Source of the DNA: a virus
DNA: 22,864 bases
IMG/VR virus record: IMGVR_UViG_3300025131_000465
Location: 1 to 22,864 of that record
Direction: 5' to 3' (one strand)
In this document: positions 15,593 to 22,700 of the stretch, piece after piece
Position numbering within the stretch: the first letter of the stretch is position 1
How the letters are laid out: each line of letters begins with the position of its first letter
Program-made: the position numbers and the translations under genes
Notes under the pieces: model-generated
Seen by the model: only the letters and a program-made list of their open reading frames with translations
Database searches by the model: none
What the model was told of the DNA's origin: nothing

Positions 15593-17691
15593 TGTTAGAC
15601 CTACCATCGGTTTATACAACTGCCTTGAGCAGTCCATTTCAAGAAAATTGGATAGTTAAATTATACTCTGATAATACGAATTATATTGGGATTAGCTTTG
15701 ATAGTATAACGATTGATAGTGTTAGCTATACTGGGGCAATCCTCAATTCACCATCGTTGAGAGAATCCATTTCTATTGAATCCGGGAAGGCTTCGGTGGG
15801 GAATATATCTCTTGAAGTTGCTGAATATATGGTAGGGTCTAATAAATTTAGTAAGGAGATATTTACTGGGGGATATATAAATAATACTGTTAAGATATAT
15901 TCTGTTCTTAATAGCAATACAAATATCAATAACGCCTTACAATTATTTTCAGGTGTATTAAGCAGTATGACAAGTGATGAAAATGGGAAATTGAAACTAA
16001 CTATAATTACAACTCGACCTTGGGATGGAATTGAAATCCCGAACCAATTATCAGATTCGGGTGTTTATGTTCCTGTTGCTTATGGTGATTATGTCAATAA
16101 CAACGCTTCCTCATCGAGCCAATTCAAGCTTTATCCTTCTCCTTTTATTAATTCAGAATCTAATTACCTCAATTTCGCAACTCACGATTCAATCGGAGCC
16201 GTATATGGAAGTTATTATGATTCATCTGCTAAAGTGTTTCCATCTTTATCTATGCAAGCATCAGTATCTCAAACAAAGGATGGTGTAGATGCTATTCAAG
16301 TTTTAAATAGCATAACGAGAACGTATAGAATTAAGCCTAATCTCAATGCAAATGATTCAAGCGACTATACTGACCCATTAAAAGCCATGAATGATTCTGT
16401 GTCTGATTATGCAACCGCCTCAATTAGTGCAGATAATGATACAGTTACTAAAAATCTCAAAATAGATTTGCCAAATTTATCTGGTAAGGTTACATCAATT
16501 CTAATGTATATAAAATATGATTATATATATGACCAAGCGAATGAAAGTGGAATTACTTCCGAGGTCGCTTTGAGATATATACATAAATATGGCGAAACGA
16601 CCTCAGCGGTAAATATATTTAGTGATACTTCTATAGATTCTAATGAAGTAACCTACTCCTCAAGCGGGAGTGCTGATATTGACAACTCGGGAACAAGCCA
16701 TACTTCTTTATCAATGACTTCTATTATAAGTGCTAACTCGAATAAATTACCTGATGAGATTTGGATTCAGAATTATGTGTCAAACAGTCATGAAAATCCA
16801 AGCAACTCCGAAACAACTTCAGAGGCTAAAATCTATGACATTTGGTTTCAAATAACTGTTGCCGAAGATACGGACAACGAACCTTCCTCGGCAGGAAAAG
16901 AAGTTGCAAGTTTGGATACTGTATATATTGGGACAGATGGATTTAGCAAATCTTGGTCTTCTGGTACTGCGAAAACCACCCACGATGTTCATAGGGATAT
17001 TCTTTATCGTCTTTTAGGTATTACTGCATCTCCGAGAGTAAACAATACGACATTGTGGAGTACGATAGATAACGAAAAGAATTGTGAGGTAAGATTTTTT
17101 ACCGAACCGAATAAGCCTAACAGTATTCTTAATTATCTTGAAACCCTCGCCTATGAGGGGGGTTTTACATTTCGATTTCGAGCAACGGGCGAGCCTGTAT
17201 ATAATTTTATTCCAAATAGTCCAAGTACCGACCTAACATTAACGCATAGTGATATTATTGATTTAAAAATTACTCATACTCCATTAACCCAATTAACAAC
17301 GAACTGGACTGTTCAATATAATAAAAGCCCGGCAGGGAGTGTATATAATTCTAAATCAACCCACACTATGTCTGAAAGATATAATTATACTGGGGTTGAA
17401 AATAAGAAAGATATAAAATTAAAGTATACAGTTAGTGATGTATCAAGAACTGGAACCAATAGAAACGACTCTTTTCTTGATTATTATACTGATGTTCTGG
17501 GTGAAATCAAACAGATGGTTTCTTTTAATCTTGTTAATCCAACCAAATTGAAGTTAGAGGTTGGGGATTTTATTTCGTTTTCATCAATGGAAATTGACTC
17601 TATGGATGGAACTTGGTCAAACAAATATATAGTAACATCAACCTCAAGGGGAGTTGGTGGAAAAATGAGCATTACTGCAAGGGAAATTTAG
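15592..17691 (+). CDS. Tail tip hub-like protein
   Basis: A GTG start overlapping the tape-measure TAG by one base gives 699 residues. The N-terminal ~150 residues (SIEIESGKASVG-like strand, LEVAEYM, LFSGVLSSM, ITTRPWDGIEIP) look like a small hub domain of the lambda gpL/gp27 type. The middle (about 200-440) is a Ser/Asn/Asp-rich beta region. The C-terminal ~220 residues (HRDILYRLLGI, LNYLETLAYEGGFTFRFRATGEPVYNF, then a long beta end closing KMSITAREI) resemble hub proteins that close the tail tube. Its place directly after the tape measure is where distal-tail and hub genes are found. Function by position and pattern; no direct motif. Confidence 0.6.
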   Translation: MLDLPSVYTTALSSPFQENWIVKLYSDNTNYIGISFDSITIDSVSYTGAILNSPSLRESISIESGKASVGNISLEVAEYMVGSNKFSKEIFTGGYINNTVKIYSVLNSNTNINNALQLFSGVLSSMTSDENGKLKLTIITTRPWDGIEIPNQLSDSGVYVPVAYGDYVNNNASSSSQFKLYPSPFINSESNYLNFATHDSIGAVYGSYYDSSAKVFPSLSMQASVSQTKDGVDAIQVLNSITRTYRIKPNLNANDSSDYTDPLKAMNDSVSDYATASISADNDTVTKNLKIDLPNLSGKVTSILMYIKYDYIYDQANESGITSEVALRYIHKYGETTSAVNIFSDTSIDSNEVTYSSSGSADIDNSGTSHTSLSMTSIISANSNKLPDEIWIQNYVSNSHENPSNSETTSEAKIYDIWFQITVAEDTDNEPSSAGKEVASLDTVYIGTDGFSKSWSSGTAKTTHDVHRDILYRLLGITASPRVNNTTLWSTIDNEKNCEVRFFTEPNKPNSILNYLETLAYEGGFTFRFRATGEPVYNFIPNSPSTDLTLTHSDIIDLKITHTPLTQLTTNWTVQYNKSPAGSVYNSKSTHTMSERYNYTGVENKKDIKLKYTVSDVSRTGTNRNDSFLDYYTDVLGEIKQMVSFNLVNPTKLKLEVGDFISFSSMEIDSMDGTWSNKYIVTSTSRGVGGKMSITAREI

Positions 17692-18066
17692 ATGGCATAT
17701 TTCAATCACGCTGATTATGATTCGGGGACGAATTTAACCTTTGAGGTAACACCCGATATTGGGATAGCAACTGGAAAAAAATTCAGCAATATTATAAGTG
17801 AATCTTTCGGGGGTATCGAATATATAGTTCAGCCACACTCGGGCAAGAAAACTTGGTCGTGGAGTTGGTCTAATATTAGTTCTTCTTTTAAGGGGGAACT
17901 GGAAACTTTTAGAAATACCATTGGTGGTAACTATAAATCGTTTACCTATAATGATGGTTCCACAAGTTATACTGTAAGGATGGCTCCCGACAGTCTCCAA
18001 TTCACAGAATCACAATATCAAAGATATTCAACAAATATAAAATTAAGGGAGGTATCTCCGTCATGA
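17692..18066 (+). CDS. Minor tail protein with a stand-alone tip domain
   Basis: The 124-residue product starts directly after the hub stop. After ~28 residues it contains NIISESFGGIEYIVQ ... WSNISSSFKGELETF ... YRYSTN-like end, and this aligns with residues ~419-514 of the 514-residue protein at 19392-20936 (NILSESYTGNEYIFQ ... YSNISSSLKNKFQ ... YNRYSTF). So one tail domain exists both free and as the tail of the adhesin. It ends in a LREV strand like Dit/gpM-type tail proteins. A role joining the hub to the tip appendages is inferred. No catalytic residues. Confidence 0.55.
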   Translation: MAYFNHADYDSGTNLTFEVTPDIGIATGKKFSNIISESFGGIEYIVQPHSGKKTWSWSWSNISSSFKGELETFRNTIGGNYKSFTYNDGSTSYTVRMAPDSLQFTESQYQRYSTNIKLREVSPS

Positions 18067-18515
18067 TAGATAAATTAGGAATGTCCGGGGAAGTGCAAGT
18101 TTCCATTCGGAAGGGCAAAAAACAAAAAATAAAAAATGCGATACATAGTGGGTTACGTTATACAATATCCGCTTCATTGCAAGATGATAAAAGTTTTTAC
18201 ATGGGGGGTGGAAATTTCGGCACGGATAATTTCGCTTCACCAACAAGTGCTGAAAATGGTATTGTAGTTCATAATTCAACGCCCACTTATTACGAAACGA
18301 AAACAACTTCGGCGACCGGGAGTACTGGGGCGAATACGCTTGTTGTGGTAAGTAGCACCCGAGCAGATGGTTCGAGTTATTCCTTAACTGGGGCAAAACT
18401 TGGACACGATTATTCAAATGGTGGGTTTAATGTTACTTACGCCACAACCACATTCACGCAAGCCGTAGCCGATGGGCAACAATTAGATTTGACGTGGACA
18501 ATCACACTTTCATAG
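18063..18515 (+). CDS. Beta-rich minor tail protein, paralog A
   Basis: The 150-residue product overlaps the previous stop by ATGA. It opens GEVQVSIRKGKKQKIKNAIHSGL and ends with a strand LDLTWTITL. Both ends match the larger protein that follows (GNVHLQIRDG ... YRNAIHDDL ... RVTWTLSV), so the two are paralogs. Phage tail proteins with the pattern G-x-V-x-hydrophobic, K-N-x-I, end V-T-W-x-I/L are common and usually unannotated; they are thought to be short tail-tip or fiber-base proteins. Function is unknown. Confidence 0.55.
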   Translation: MIDKLGMSGEVQVSIRKGKKQKIKNAIHSGLRYTISASLQDDKSFYMGGGNFGTDNFASPTSAENGIVVHNSTPTYYETKTTSATGSTGANTLVVVSSTRADGSSYSLTGAKLGHDYSNGGFNVTYATTTFTQAVADGQQLDLTWTITLS

Positions 18516-18523
18516 GAGGAAAA

Positions 18524-19108
18524 ATGAACATCTTTGTACCAAAATTTAACATAAAAATCGTGGGGAATGTTCATCTGCAAATTCGGGATGGAGATGGAGC
18601 AATCAAACAAGATGAAAAATATCGGAATGCAATTCACGATGATTTGATTAATGCAATAGTAACCCACATGGGGGCGAGTTCTGGGAGTACCGCTTATCAT
18701 ATCACAACGGCAAGCGGTTGGTTCACAACTGCTTATGGTATGCAAACGGGAAAAGATGGAATTATCATAACTCAAACAAGTGGCGACGCGGTTAAAACTT
18801 ATGATGATGGTATTGGAAATGATTGCTATGATTTAAAGTTGTCTGAAGCAACGTCTCAGGGGTCTTCGACGGGTTTATGTTCTTGGACGGCAGAAGGAAC
18901 TTGGACAGGAGCATCAGGCACTGGGACTGCTACGAGTGGGACTTTCAACGAAATGCGTATTGGCAATAGTTTTGAATTTACTGGTGGTGATACTTCTGAA
19001 TTTTCAACCAATTTCGCAACCGCTGAATCTTCGGGTGATTTCACGTCTTTTACTTTAGATGATAATGATGTTTGTCGTGTGACTTGGACTCTTAGTGTTC
19101 CTGCCTAA
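18524..19108 (+). CDS. Beta-rich minor tail protein, paralog B
   Basis: ATG 18524 with a near-perfect AGGAGG 4 nt upstream gives 194 residues; the frame is open back to 18494, but that start would overlap its neighbour and lacks a site. Like paralog A it has the G-N-V-H-L-Q-I-R start, then KYRNAIHDDL, and ends CRVTWTLSVPA. It has a longer Thr/Gly-rich middle (residues ~115-165) that may form an extended loop or arm. The last two codons are followed by TAATG of the next gene. Function is unknown; a virion tip protein is most likely. Confidence 0.55.
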   Translation: MNIFVPKFNIKIVGNVHLQIRDGDGAIKQDEKYRNAIHDDLINAIVTHMGASSGSTAYHITTASGWFTTAYGMQTGKDGIIITQTSGDAVKTYDDGIGNDCYDLKLSEATSQGSSTGLCSWTAEGTWTGASGTGTATSGTFNEMRIGNSFEFTGGDTSEFSTNFATAESSGDFTSFTLDDNDVCRVTWTLSVPA

Positions 19109-19392
19109 TGGCATCAATAACTATTACTTCGCCCACTTCGTCATCGGATTGGGAACGGGGTTCGACCCACAATATAACATGGACTAAAAGTCTTGGTGGG
19201 CTTGAGGAATTTGATTATATTGAATTGAAATTATATCGAAACGGCACAAGTTCGGGCGATTACCTTTCCTTGATTACTACAATTTTTTCCGAGTCCGCAA
19301 GTTCGCATAGTTGGACTATCCCCACAACTTTATCGGCTGATACAGATTACTATATAGAAGCAAAGATGCGATATGAAGAAGATATGCCCTAA
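19108..19392 (+). CDS. Kre9/KNH-like beta-sandwich protein, C-terminally split
   Basis: The 94 residues match the Ser/Thr-rich Kre9/KNH-type domain: ITITSPTSSSDWERGSTHNITW, a strand IELKLY, then SHSWTIP and DYYIEAKM. Such domains normally end with a strand of the form D-x-S-D-x-F-x-I. Here that strand (NDFSDAFEIS) is encoded at the start of the next gene, in a different frame. An exact 8-bp tandem duplication (ATGCCCTA at 19384-19391 and 19392-19399) makes the stop/start. Without one copy, both ORFs would form one 606-residue protein. It is either a recently broken gene, a switchable one, or one joined in translation. Confidence 0.6.
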   Translation: MASITITSPTSSSDWERGSTHNITWTKSLGGLEEFDYIELKLYRNGTSSGDYLSLITTIFSESASSHSWTIPTTLSADTDYYIEAKMRYEEDMP

Positions 19393-19399
19393 TGCCCTA
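19384..19399 (+). repeat. Exact 8-bp tandem duplication at the gene junction
   Basis: ATGCCCTA is repeated head to tail. The first copy gives codons ATG CCC and the TAA stop (with the first A of the second copy); the second copy starts the adhesin with ATG CCC TAC. Deleting one copy joins the two frames with no other change. Confidence 0.9.
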
Positions 19400-20936
19400 C
19401 GTCAATGATTTTTCTGATGCTTTTGAAATATCTTTGCCCTTACCAACAATTCGGACTGCTTCTGATTCGTTAGCAGTTTCCGAGTCTTTAAGTCGGTCAG
19501 TTTCCACTTGGAAAGTCGTTGAATCCCATACTGATTCTGTAAGCACGGCTGAATCCTTTTCCACCCCCTCAGTTACGACATATCGGACAACCGTATCCAC
19601 CTCAGATTCTGTAAGCCTGTCCGAATCCCTTGCCCGTTCTCTTGACACTTGGGAATATATTATTTCCCACTCCGATTCAGTCGTCACCGCTGAATCCCTC
19701 ATTAAATCTACGTATGCGTACAGAACAACAGTAACGACCTCAGATTCGTTAAGTTCATCTGAGTCGCTTGCTCGTTCCCTTGATACTTGGGAATACATCC
19801 TTTCAAATTCTGATTCAATTAGTACGGCTGAGTCGCTTGCTAAATCTATATATACGTACAGAACAACAGTATCAGCATCTGATTCTATAGGTTCATCTGA
19901 ATCTTTAGGTCGAGCCGTTGAAACGTGGAGACATATATTAAGCCATTCGATGGGAATGTCATTATCTGAATCCCTATCCCGGACAATATATACATATCGA
20001 ACTTCTGTATCTTCATCAGATTCAATAGGTACATCGGAAGGGCTTGCTTTATTAGTTGAAACTTGGAAGTATGTAGAATCTAATTCCAATTCTATTGTAA
20101 CCGCAGAATCACTAAGCCGAGCCGTTGAAAATTGGCGTCAAATATTAACCCATTCTGATAATGTTTCTATATCAGACAGTTTTACTGCTCAGATTAAAAT
20201 TGACGGGGATACTTATTTCTATGACAATATAGGCTTGGAAACTAAATCAAGATTACATGGATATATAAGCAATGGAAATTTTACTTCGGATTTAGGGCGT
20301 ATTTCAAATTCTATTGGATTGGTAGATGGTAATATAAATTCACCAACAACTTTCAGTAACACTACTGCTTGTGTTGTTTTTGATTTGGCAAGTTCACAGT
20401 CTATTAATTTTTTGGCTCTATATTTAGTTTCCGGCTCGGGGCAGTCAATTAAGTTATATGGTTCAAATTCTCAGGGTTCAGGATATAATTTAATTGCCAC
20501 CGCATCGGTAGGTGATAACCAATGGATTATAACAGAATTTAATTCTATATCTTATCGGTATTTTGCAATTCAGCTTGAGAGTATTAGCTCAACGGCAGAG
20601 GTGAATGAAATATTAATTGGCACATCCTTAAAACCTGAAATACGTTATAGCCTTAATTCTAAATTTCATTATAGCCCGAATAATATTCTCTCAGAATCCT
20701 ATACAGGGAATGAATATATATTTCAAAAAGGGAACTCCTCTAATAAATATGACCTCAAATATTCAAATATAAGCAGTTCCTTAAAAAATAAATTTCAAAA
20801 CCTATGGGAAAAATCATCACATAAGAAATTGCTCTATTATGATAATACTGCGATTAATTATGTAATGCTTAATCCTATTTCCTTTGATGAAATTGCTTAT
20901 AATAGGTATTCCACTTTTGTCTCTTTTTATTCTTAA
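19392..20936 (+). CDS. Repeat-rich tail adhesin with discoidin-like and tip domains
   Basis: The 514-residue product has four parts. Residues 1-21 (YVNDFSDAFEIS) look like the missing last strand of the upstream Kre9-like domain. Residues ~22-267 are about eleven half-repeats of 22-25 residues that alternate between an A form (SDS-x-SESLAR-x-x-TWEYI) and a B form (SDS-x-AESL-x-K-x-YTYRTTVS). Residues ~268-411 read as an F5/8C (discoidin)-like beta sandwich, ending YRYFAIQLES then EILIG, of the sort that binds glycans. Residues ~419-514 are homologous to the protein at 17692-18066. It is a likely receptor-binding or adhesive tail-tip protein. Weak own ribosome binding site; TAATG coupling to the previous gene. 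Confidence 0.65.
   Translation: MPYVNDFSDAFEISLPLPTIRTASDSLAVSESLSRSVSTWKVVESHTDSVSTAESFSTPSVTTYRTTVSTSDSVSLSESLARSLDTWEYIISHSDSVVTAESLIKSTYAYRTTVTTSDSLSSSESLARSLDTWEYILSNSDSISTAESLAKSIYTYRTTVSASDSIGSSESLGRAVETWRHILSHSMGMSLSESLSRTIYTYRTSVSSSDSIGTSEGLALLVETWKYVESNSNSIVTAESLSRAVENWRQILTHSDNVSISDSFTAQIKIDGDTYFYDNIGLETKSRLHGYISNGNFTSDLGRISNSIGLVDGNINSPTTFSNTTACVVFDLASSQSINFLALYLVSGSGQSIKLYGSNSQGSGYNLIATASVGDNQWIITEFNSISYRYFAIQLESISSTAEVNEILIGTSLKPEIRYSLNSKFHYSPNNILSESYTGNEYIFQKGNSSNKYDLKYSNISSSLKNKFQNLWEKSSHKKLLYYDNTAINYVMLNPISFDEIAYNRYSTFVSFYS
19455..20192 (+). repeat. Coding tandem repeat, alternating A/B units (~138 nt per pair)
   Basis: The stretch encodes five A/B pairs plus a final half unit, each pair ~46 residues. 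Unit A has SESL...TW, unit B has AESL...YTYRTTV. The strict codon spacing also produces a 230-codon open frame on the opposite strand (19397-20089), which is a shadow. Confidence 0.85.
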
Positions 20937-21039
20937 CTTTGTTGCTTAATAAAGCCGGGTTTGAGTAAAAATAAAATAAAAGGTAGCAGAATGGTAACAT
21001 TTACTTCCAGATTATAAGCAATGTGTGGTTAAATAGGCT

Positions 21040-21065
21040 CCCGTTTCCCCCCAATCCCAACACCC
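21040..21065 (-). other. G-quadruplex motif on the - strand
   Basis: On the + strand: CCC, loop GTTT, CCCCCC, loop AAT, CCC, loop AACA, CCC. The - strand therefore has four G-runs of at least three with loops of 3-4 nt, a canonical G4 pattern, in otherwise AT-rich noncoding DNA. Confidence 0.65.
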
Positions 21066-21198
21066 AAATATGCTATAAGAAACATAAGAAAGACATTATG
21101 CACCCCTATTAGTAACAGAGGTTCAAGCTTTTCAATTATAGGGTATAAGTTCTATTATATAAAGAGATACAGGGAAAGGTCAGAAAAGGTATGGAAAG

Positions 21199-21230
21199 AT
21201 ATATATTATATTATATTATAATTATATTAA
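21199..21230. other. 32-nt A/T-only tract
   Basis: Only A and T from 21199 to 21230, with TTATA/ATATT repeats. It would melt easily; it may help origin or promoter opening. No function can be shown. Confidence 0.5.
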
Positions 21231-21416
21231 GGGTGAAAAAATAAAATTCTATTTATCACAATCGGGGCAACCTTAAATGGCTTTTCTTCACCAAATCTCG
21301 AGCTATGTCGTTTAGTGTCATATTCATTTCGAGAATATAAGTAAATATAATTTAATAAAGCAATCTCTACATTGTTTTTTTGATAAAAACAAGAAAAAAA
21401 AGTCAATTTTCCTCAC

Positions 21417-21470
21417 AAAATAAAAAAAATAAAAAATAGTTGGGACGATAGATTATACTTTATTATATTT
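21417..21470 (+). promoter_or_regulatory. Sigma70-like promoter with A-tract UP element
   Basis: An A-rich stretch (21417-21437) leads directly into TTGGGA (21440-21445; 4 of 6 to TTGACA), an 18-nt spacer, then TATATT (21464-21469; 5 of 6 to TATAAT). Transcription would begin near 21476, 38 nt before the first gene of the small-gene block. Sequence match only. Confidence 0.45.
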
Positions 21471-21502
21471 TGGCGTGGAAAATAAATCAAATAAAACAAA
21501 AA

Positions 21503-21517
21503 GAGGTCAAATAATGA
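21503..21517 (+). promoter_or_regulatory. Shared translation-start cassette, copy 1
   Basis: GAGGTCAAATAATGA covers the ribosome binding site, spacer and start codon of the first gene in the block. The identical 15-mer recurs at 22155-22169 and 22686-22700. Confidence 0.7.
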
Positions 21518-21861
21518 AACACACACAGGGTAAATGGGAAGTTGATAGGTCGGGGATTGCAGCAATAAACATCAAAAGCACTAATAAAAAGTTTGTTGCA
21601 GGGATTCACAACCAAGACAAAAGGATTGAAGGGAAGAAACCCTCGGACAACGATGCCTATGACACTTCAGAAACAGATGCCAACGCAAACCTAATAGCAT
21701 CAGCACCAGAGATGCTTGAATTATTAAAAGATATTCTTGTAGAGGTTCGCCCCGAAATCAGTCGTGTTAATGAAGCGGCAGGGCGAACAATCTTTAACCC
21801 AGTTGCTACTGAAACAATTGATATGGCTAAAGAACTCATAGCCAAAGCGGAAGGAAAATAA
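21514..21861 (+). CDS. Small phage protein of the "ANANLIASAPEML" family
   Basis: The 115-residue product has a start HTQGKWEVD and the hallmark ANANLIASAPEMLELLKD (about residues 60-77), which is very widespread in phage early/accessory regions and has no settled role. The frame is open to a GTG at 21475, but that codon falls at the predicted transcription start and has no ribosome binding site; ATG 21514 has the shared GAGGTCAAATA cassette. It is the first gene of the downstream operon. A DNA- or protein-binding role has been suggested for such proteins only by context. Confidence 0.7.
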   Translation: MKHTQGKWEVDRSGIAAINIKSTNKKFVAGIHNQDKRIEGKKPSDNDAYDTSETDANANLIASAPEMLELLKDILVEVRPEISRVNEAAGRTIFNPVATETIDMAKELIAKAEGK

Positions 21862-21862
21862 T

Positions 21863-22153
21863 ATGAACATTATTGAAGACTTAATCAAAAGAATAGAATC
21901 TCGGAGAGAGTACAACAAACAACCTTGTAAAAATTATGCGACCAAAGAGAGGGCAGATAAAGCCACTAAGGAAATGGCACGAATTACAGGACGACATTTT
22001 GATTCACGCACCCCCGCAAGATACATTGTGTTTTTTAATGAATATTGGGGCAGATGGATTGGTGCGGTTGATATGTCTGAATTGCTTTCAAGGCATGATT
22101 CTAAGGGTGGTTATCTCGGAATTTGCAGTCACAGAAATTTTTACACTTATTAA
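21863..22153 (+). CDS. 96-aa protein of unknown function
   Basis: It starts one base after the previous stop, with AAGGA in the end of that gene. The N-terminal half is basic and helical (IEDLIKRIESRREYN, then YATKERADKATKEMARI). The C-terminal half is beta-like and aromatic (RYIVFFNEYWGRWIGAVD) and ends CSHRNFYTY. The helix-then-strand order and basic charge would suit nucleic acid or protein binding, but no family is recognised. It belongs to the small-gene operon, and the next gene follows after 12 nt. Confidence 0.6.
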   Translation: MNIIEDLIKRIESRREYNKQPCKNYATKERADKATKEMARITGRHFDSRTPARYIVFFNEYWGRWIGAVDMSELLSRHDSKGGYLGICSHRNFYTY

Positions 22154-22154
22154 G

Positions 22155-22169
22155 GAGGTCAAATAATGA
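22155..22169 (+). promoter_or_regulatory. Shared translation-start cassette, copy 2
   Basis: The same GAGGTCAAATAATGA as at 21503. Here the match to copy 3 extends upstream to AAGGAGG, 18 nt in all. Confidence 0.7.
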
Positions 22170-22372
22170 AACAATATGAAATAGACAAACTAACCAAAAA
22201 ACAAATGAGTCTTATTGTTACTTCCGCTTTGTTCAATATGCCGATAGAAAACTTCAAAAGCGTACAAGAACGCCACGCTAAATCTTTGGCAAGGTTAAGA
22301 AAGTCGGAATTGATAGAGTGGGTTATTAAGGCTTTAAAGGTAATAGCCCAAAGAGAAGAAAACAATGATTAA
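22166..22372 (+). CDS. 68-aa helical protein of unknown function
   Basis: The product is probably three helices: YEIDKLTKKQMSLIVTSALF, then a central amphipathic helix with KSVQERHAKSLARLRK, then ELIEWVIKALKVIAQ. It is charged, without Cys. The ATG has the shared cassette with a full AAGGAGG. It overlaps the next gene by 8 nt. Small helical proteins like this are frequent in phage early operons, often as host-takeover factors, but nothing in the sequence points to a specific role. Confidence 0.6.
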   Translation: MKQYEIDKLTKKQMSLIVTSALFNMPIENFKSVQERHAKSLARLRKSELIEWVIKALKVIAQREENND

Positions 22373-22697
22373 TTATAATTTAGAAGCAATTCACAGAATC
22401 GCCTATAGAACAGGCAAATATGATGGTAGAAGTGCCCGACATCTTAAATTTGATAAATGTGTTGAGTGTGAAGATGACGCTACTTTGTTGTGGCATTATG
22501 AAGATGGTATGTATCTTGGGTGTGAGCGTTGCCACGATGGTTCTTACTGTGAGTCTTGTGTTATGAAAATATCTGGCAAAGATTGGAATGAGAAGTGTAG
22601 AGATGAGGGAGATATGTTATATAACGATGATGATACTGTTACCATCTGCAATTCTTGCTACCATCAATATATTTATAAAAATAAGGAGGTCAAATAA
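22365..22697 (+). CDS. Probable zinc-binding protein with four CxxC motifs
   Basis: The 110-residue product has four CxxC pairs: 32/35, 53/56, 62/65 and 95/98, plus one single Cys at 78. The spacing (pair, ~18, pair, 6, pair, ~30, pair) allows two zinc sites of the zinc-ribbon or treble-clef kind, perhaps cross-braced. The first pair is preceded by a basic region (TGKYDGRSARHLKFDK). Such small zinc proteins in phage operons can bind nucleic acid or host proteins; no specific function is visible. It overlaps its neighbour by 8 nt and ends in a TAATG with the next start. Confidence 0.65.
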   Translation: MINYNLEAIHRIAYRTGKYDGRSARHLKFDKCVECEDDATLLWHYEDGMYLGCERCHDGSYCESCVMKISGKDWNEKCRDEGDMLYNDDDTVTICNSCYHQYIYKNKEVK

Positions 22698-22700
22698 TGA
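22686..22700 (+). promoter_or_regulatory. Shared translation-start cassette, copy 3
   Basis: Third exact copy of GAGGTCAAATAATGA. It lies across the end of the zinc-protein gene, which means its sequence is also coding (KEVK). Confidence 0.7.

Larger units (their letters stand above)
20937..21513. other. Noncoding gap between late and small-gene blocks
   Basis: No credible gene is seen on either strand. From left to right it holds a C-rich/G4 motif (21040-21065), an unbroken A/T stretch of 32 nt (21199-21230), an AU hairpin (21372-21379 with 21385-21392) and A-tracts leading into a promoter. No GC-rich terminator hairpin with a T-run was found after the adhesin gene. Confidence 0.7.

Noticed and set aside
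19397-20089. 230-codon open frame on the - strand
   Set aside because: It mirrors the Ser-rich repeat codons of the adhesin; no ribosome binding site, repetitive product, and every other gene is on the + strand.
20980-21042. tRNA-like strings (GGTAGCAGAATGGTAACA ... GGTTAAATAG)
   Set aside because: The D- and T-loop-like words are there, but the D, anticodon, T and acceptor stems do not pair.
21475-21513. GTG start upstream of the ANANLIASAPEML gene
   Set aside because: It falls at the predicted transcription start and has no ribosome binding site; ATG 21514 has a strong one.
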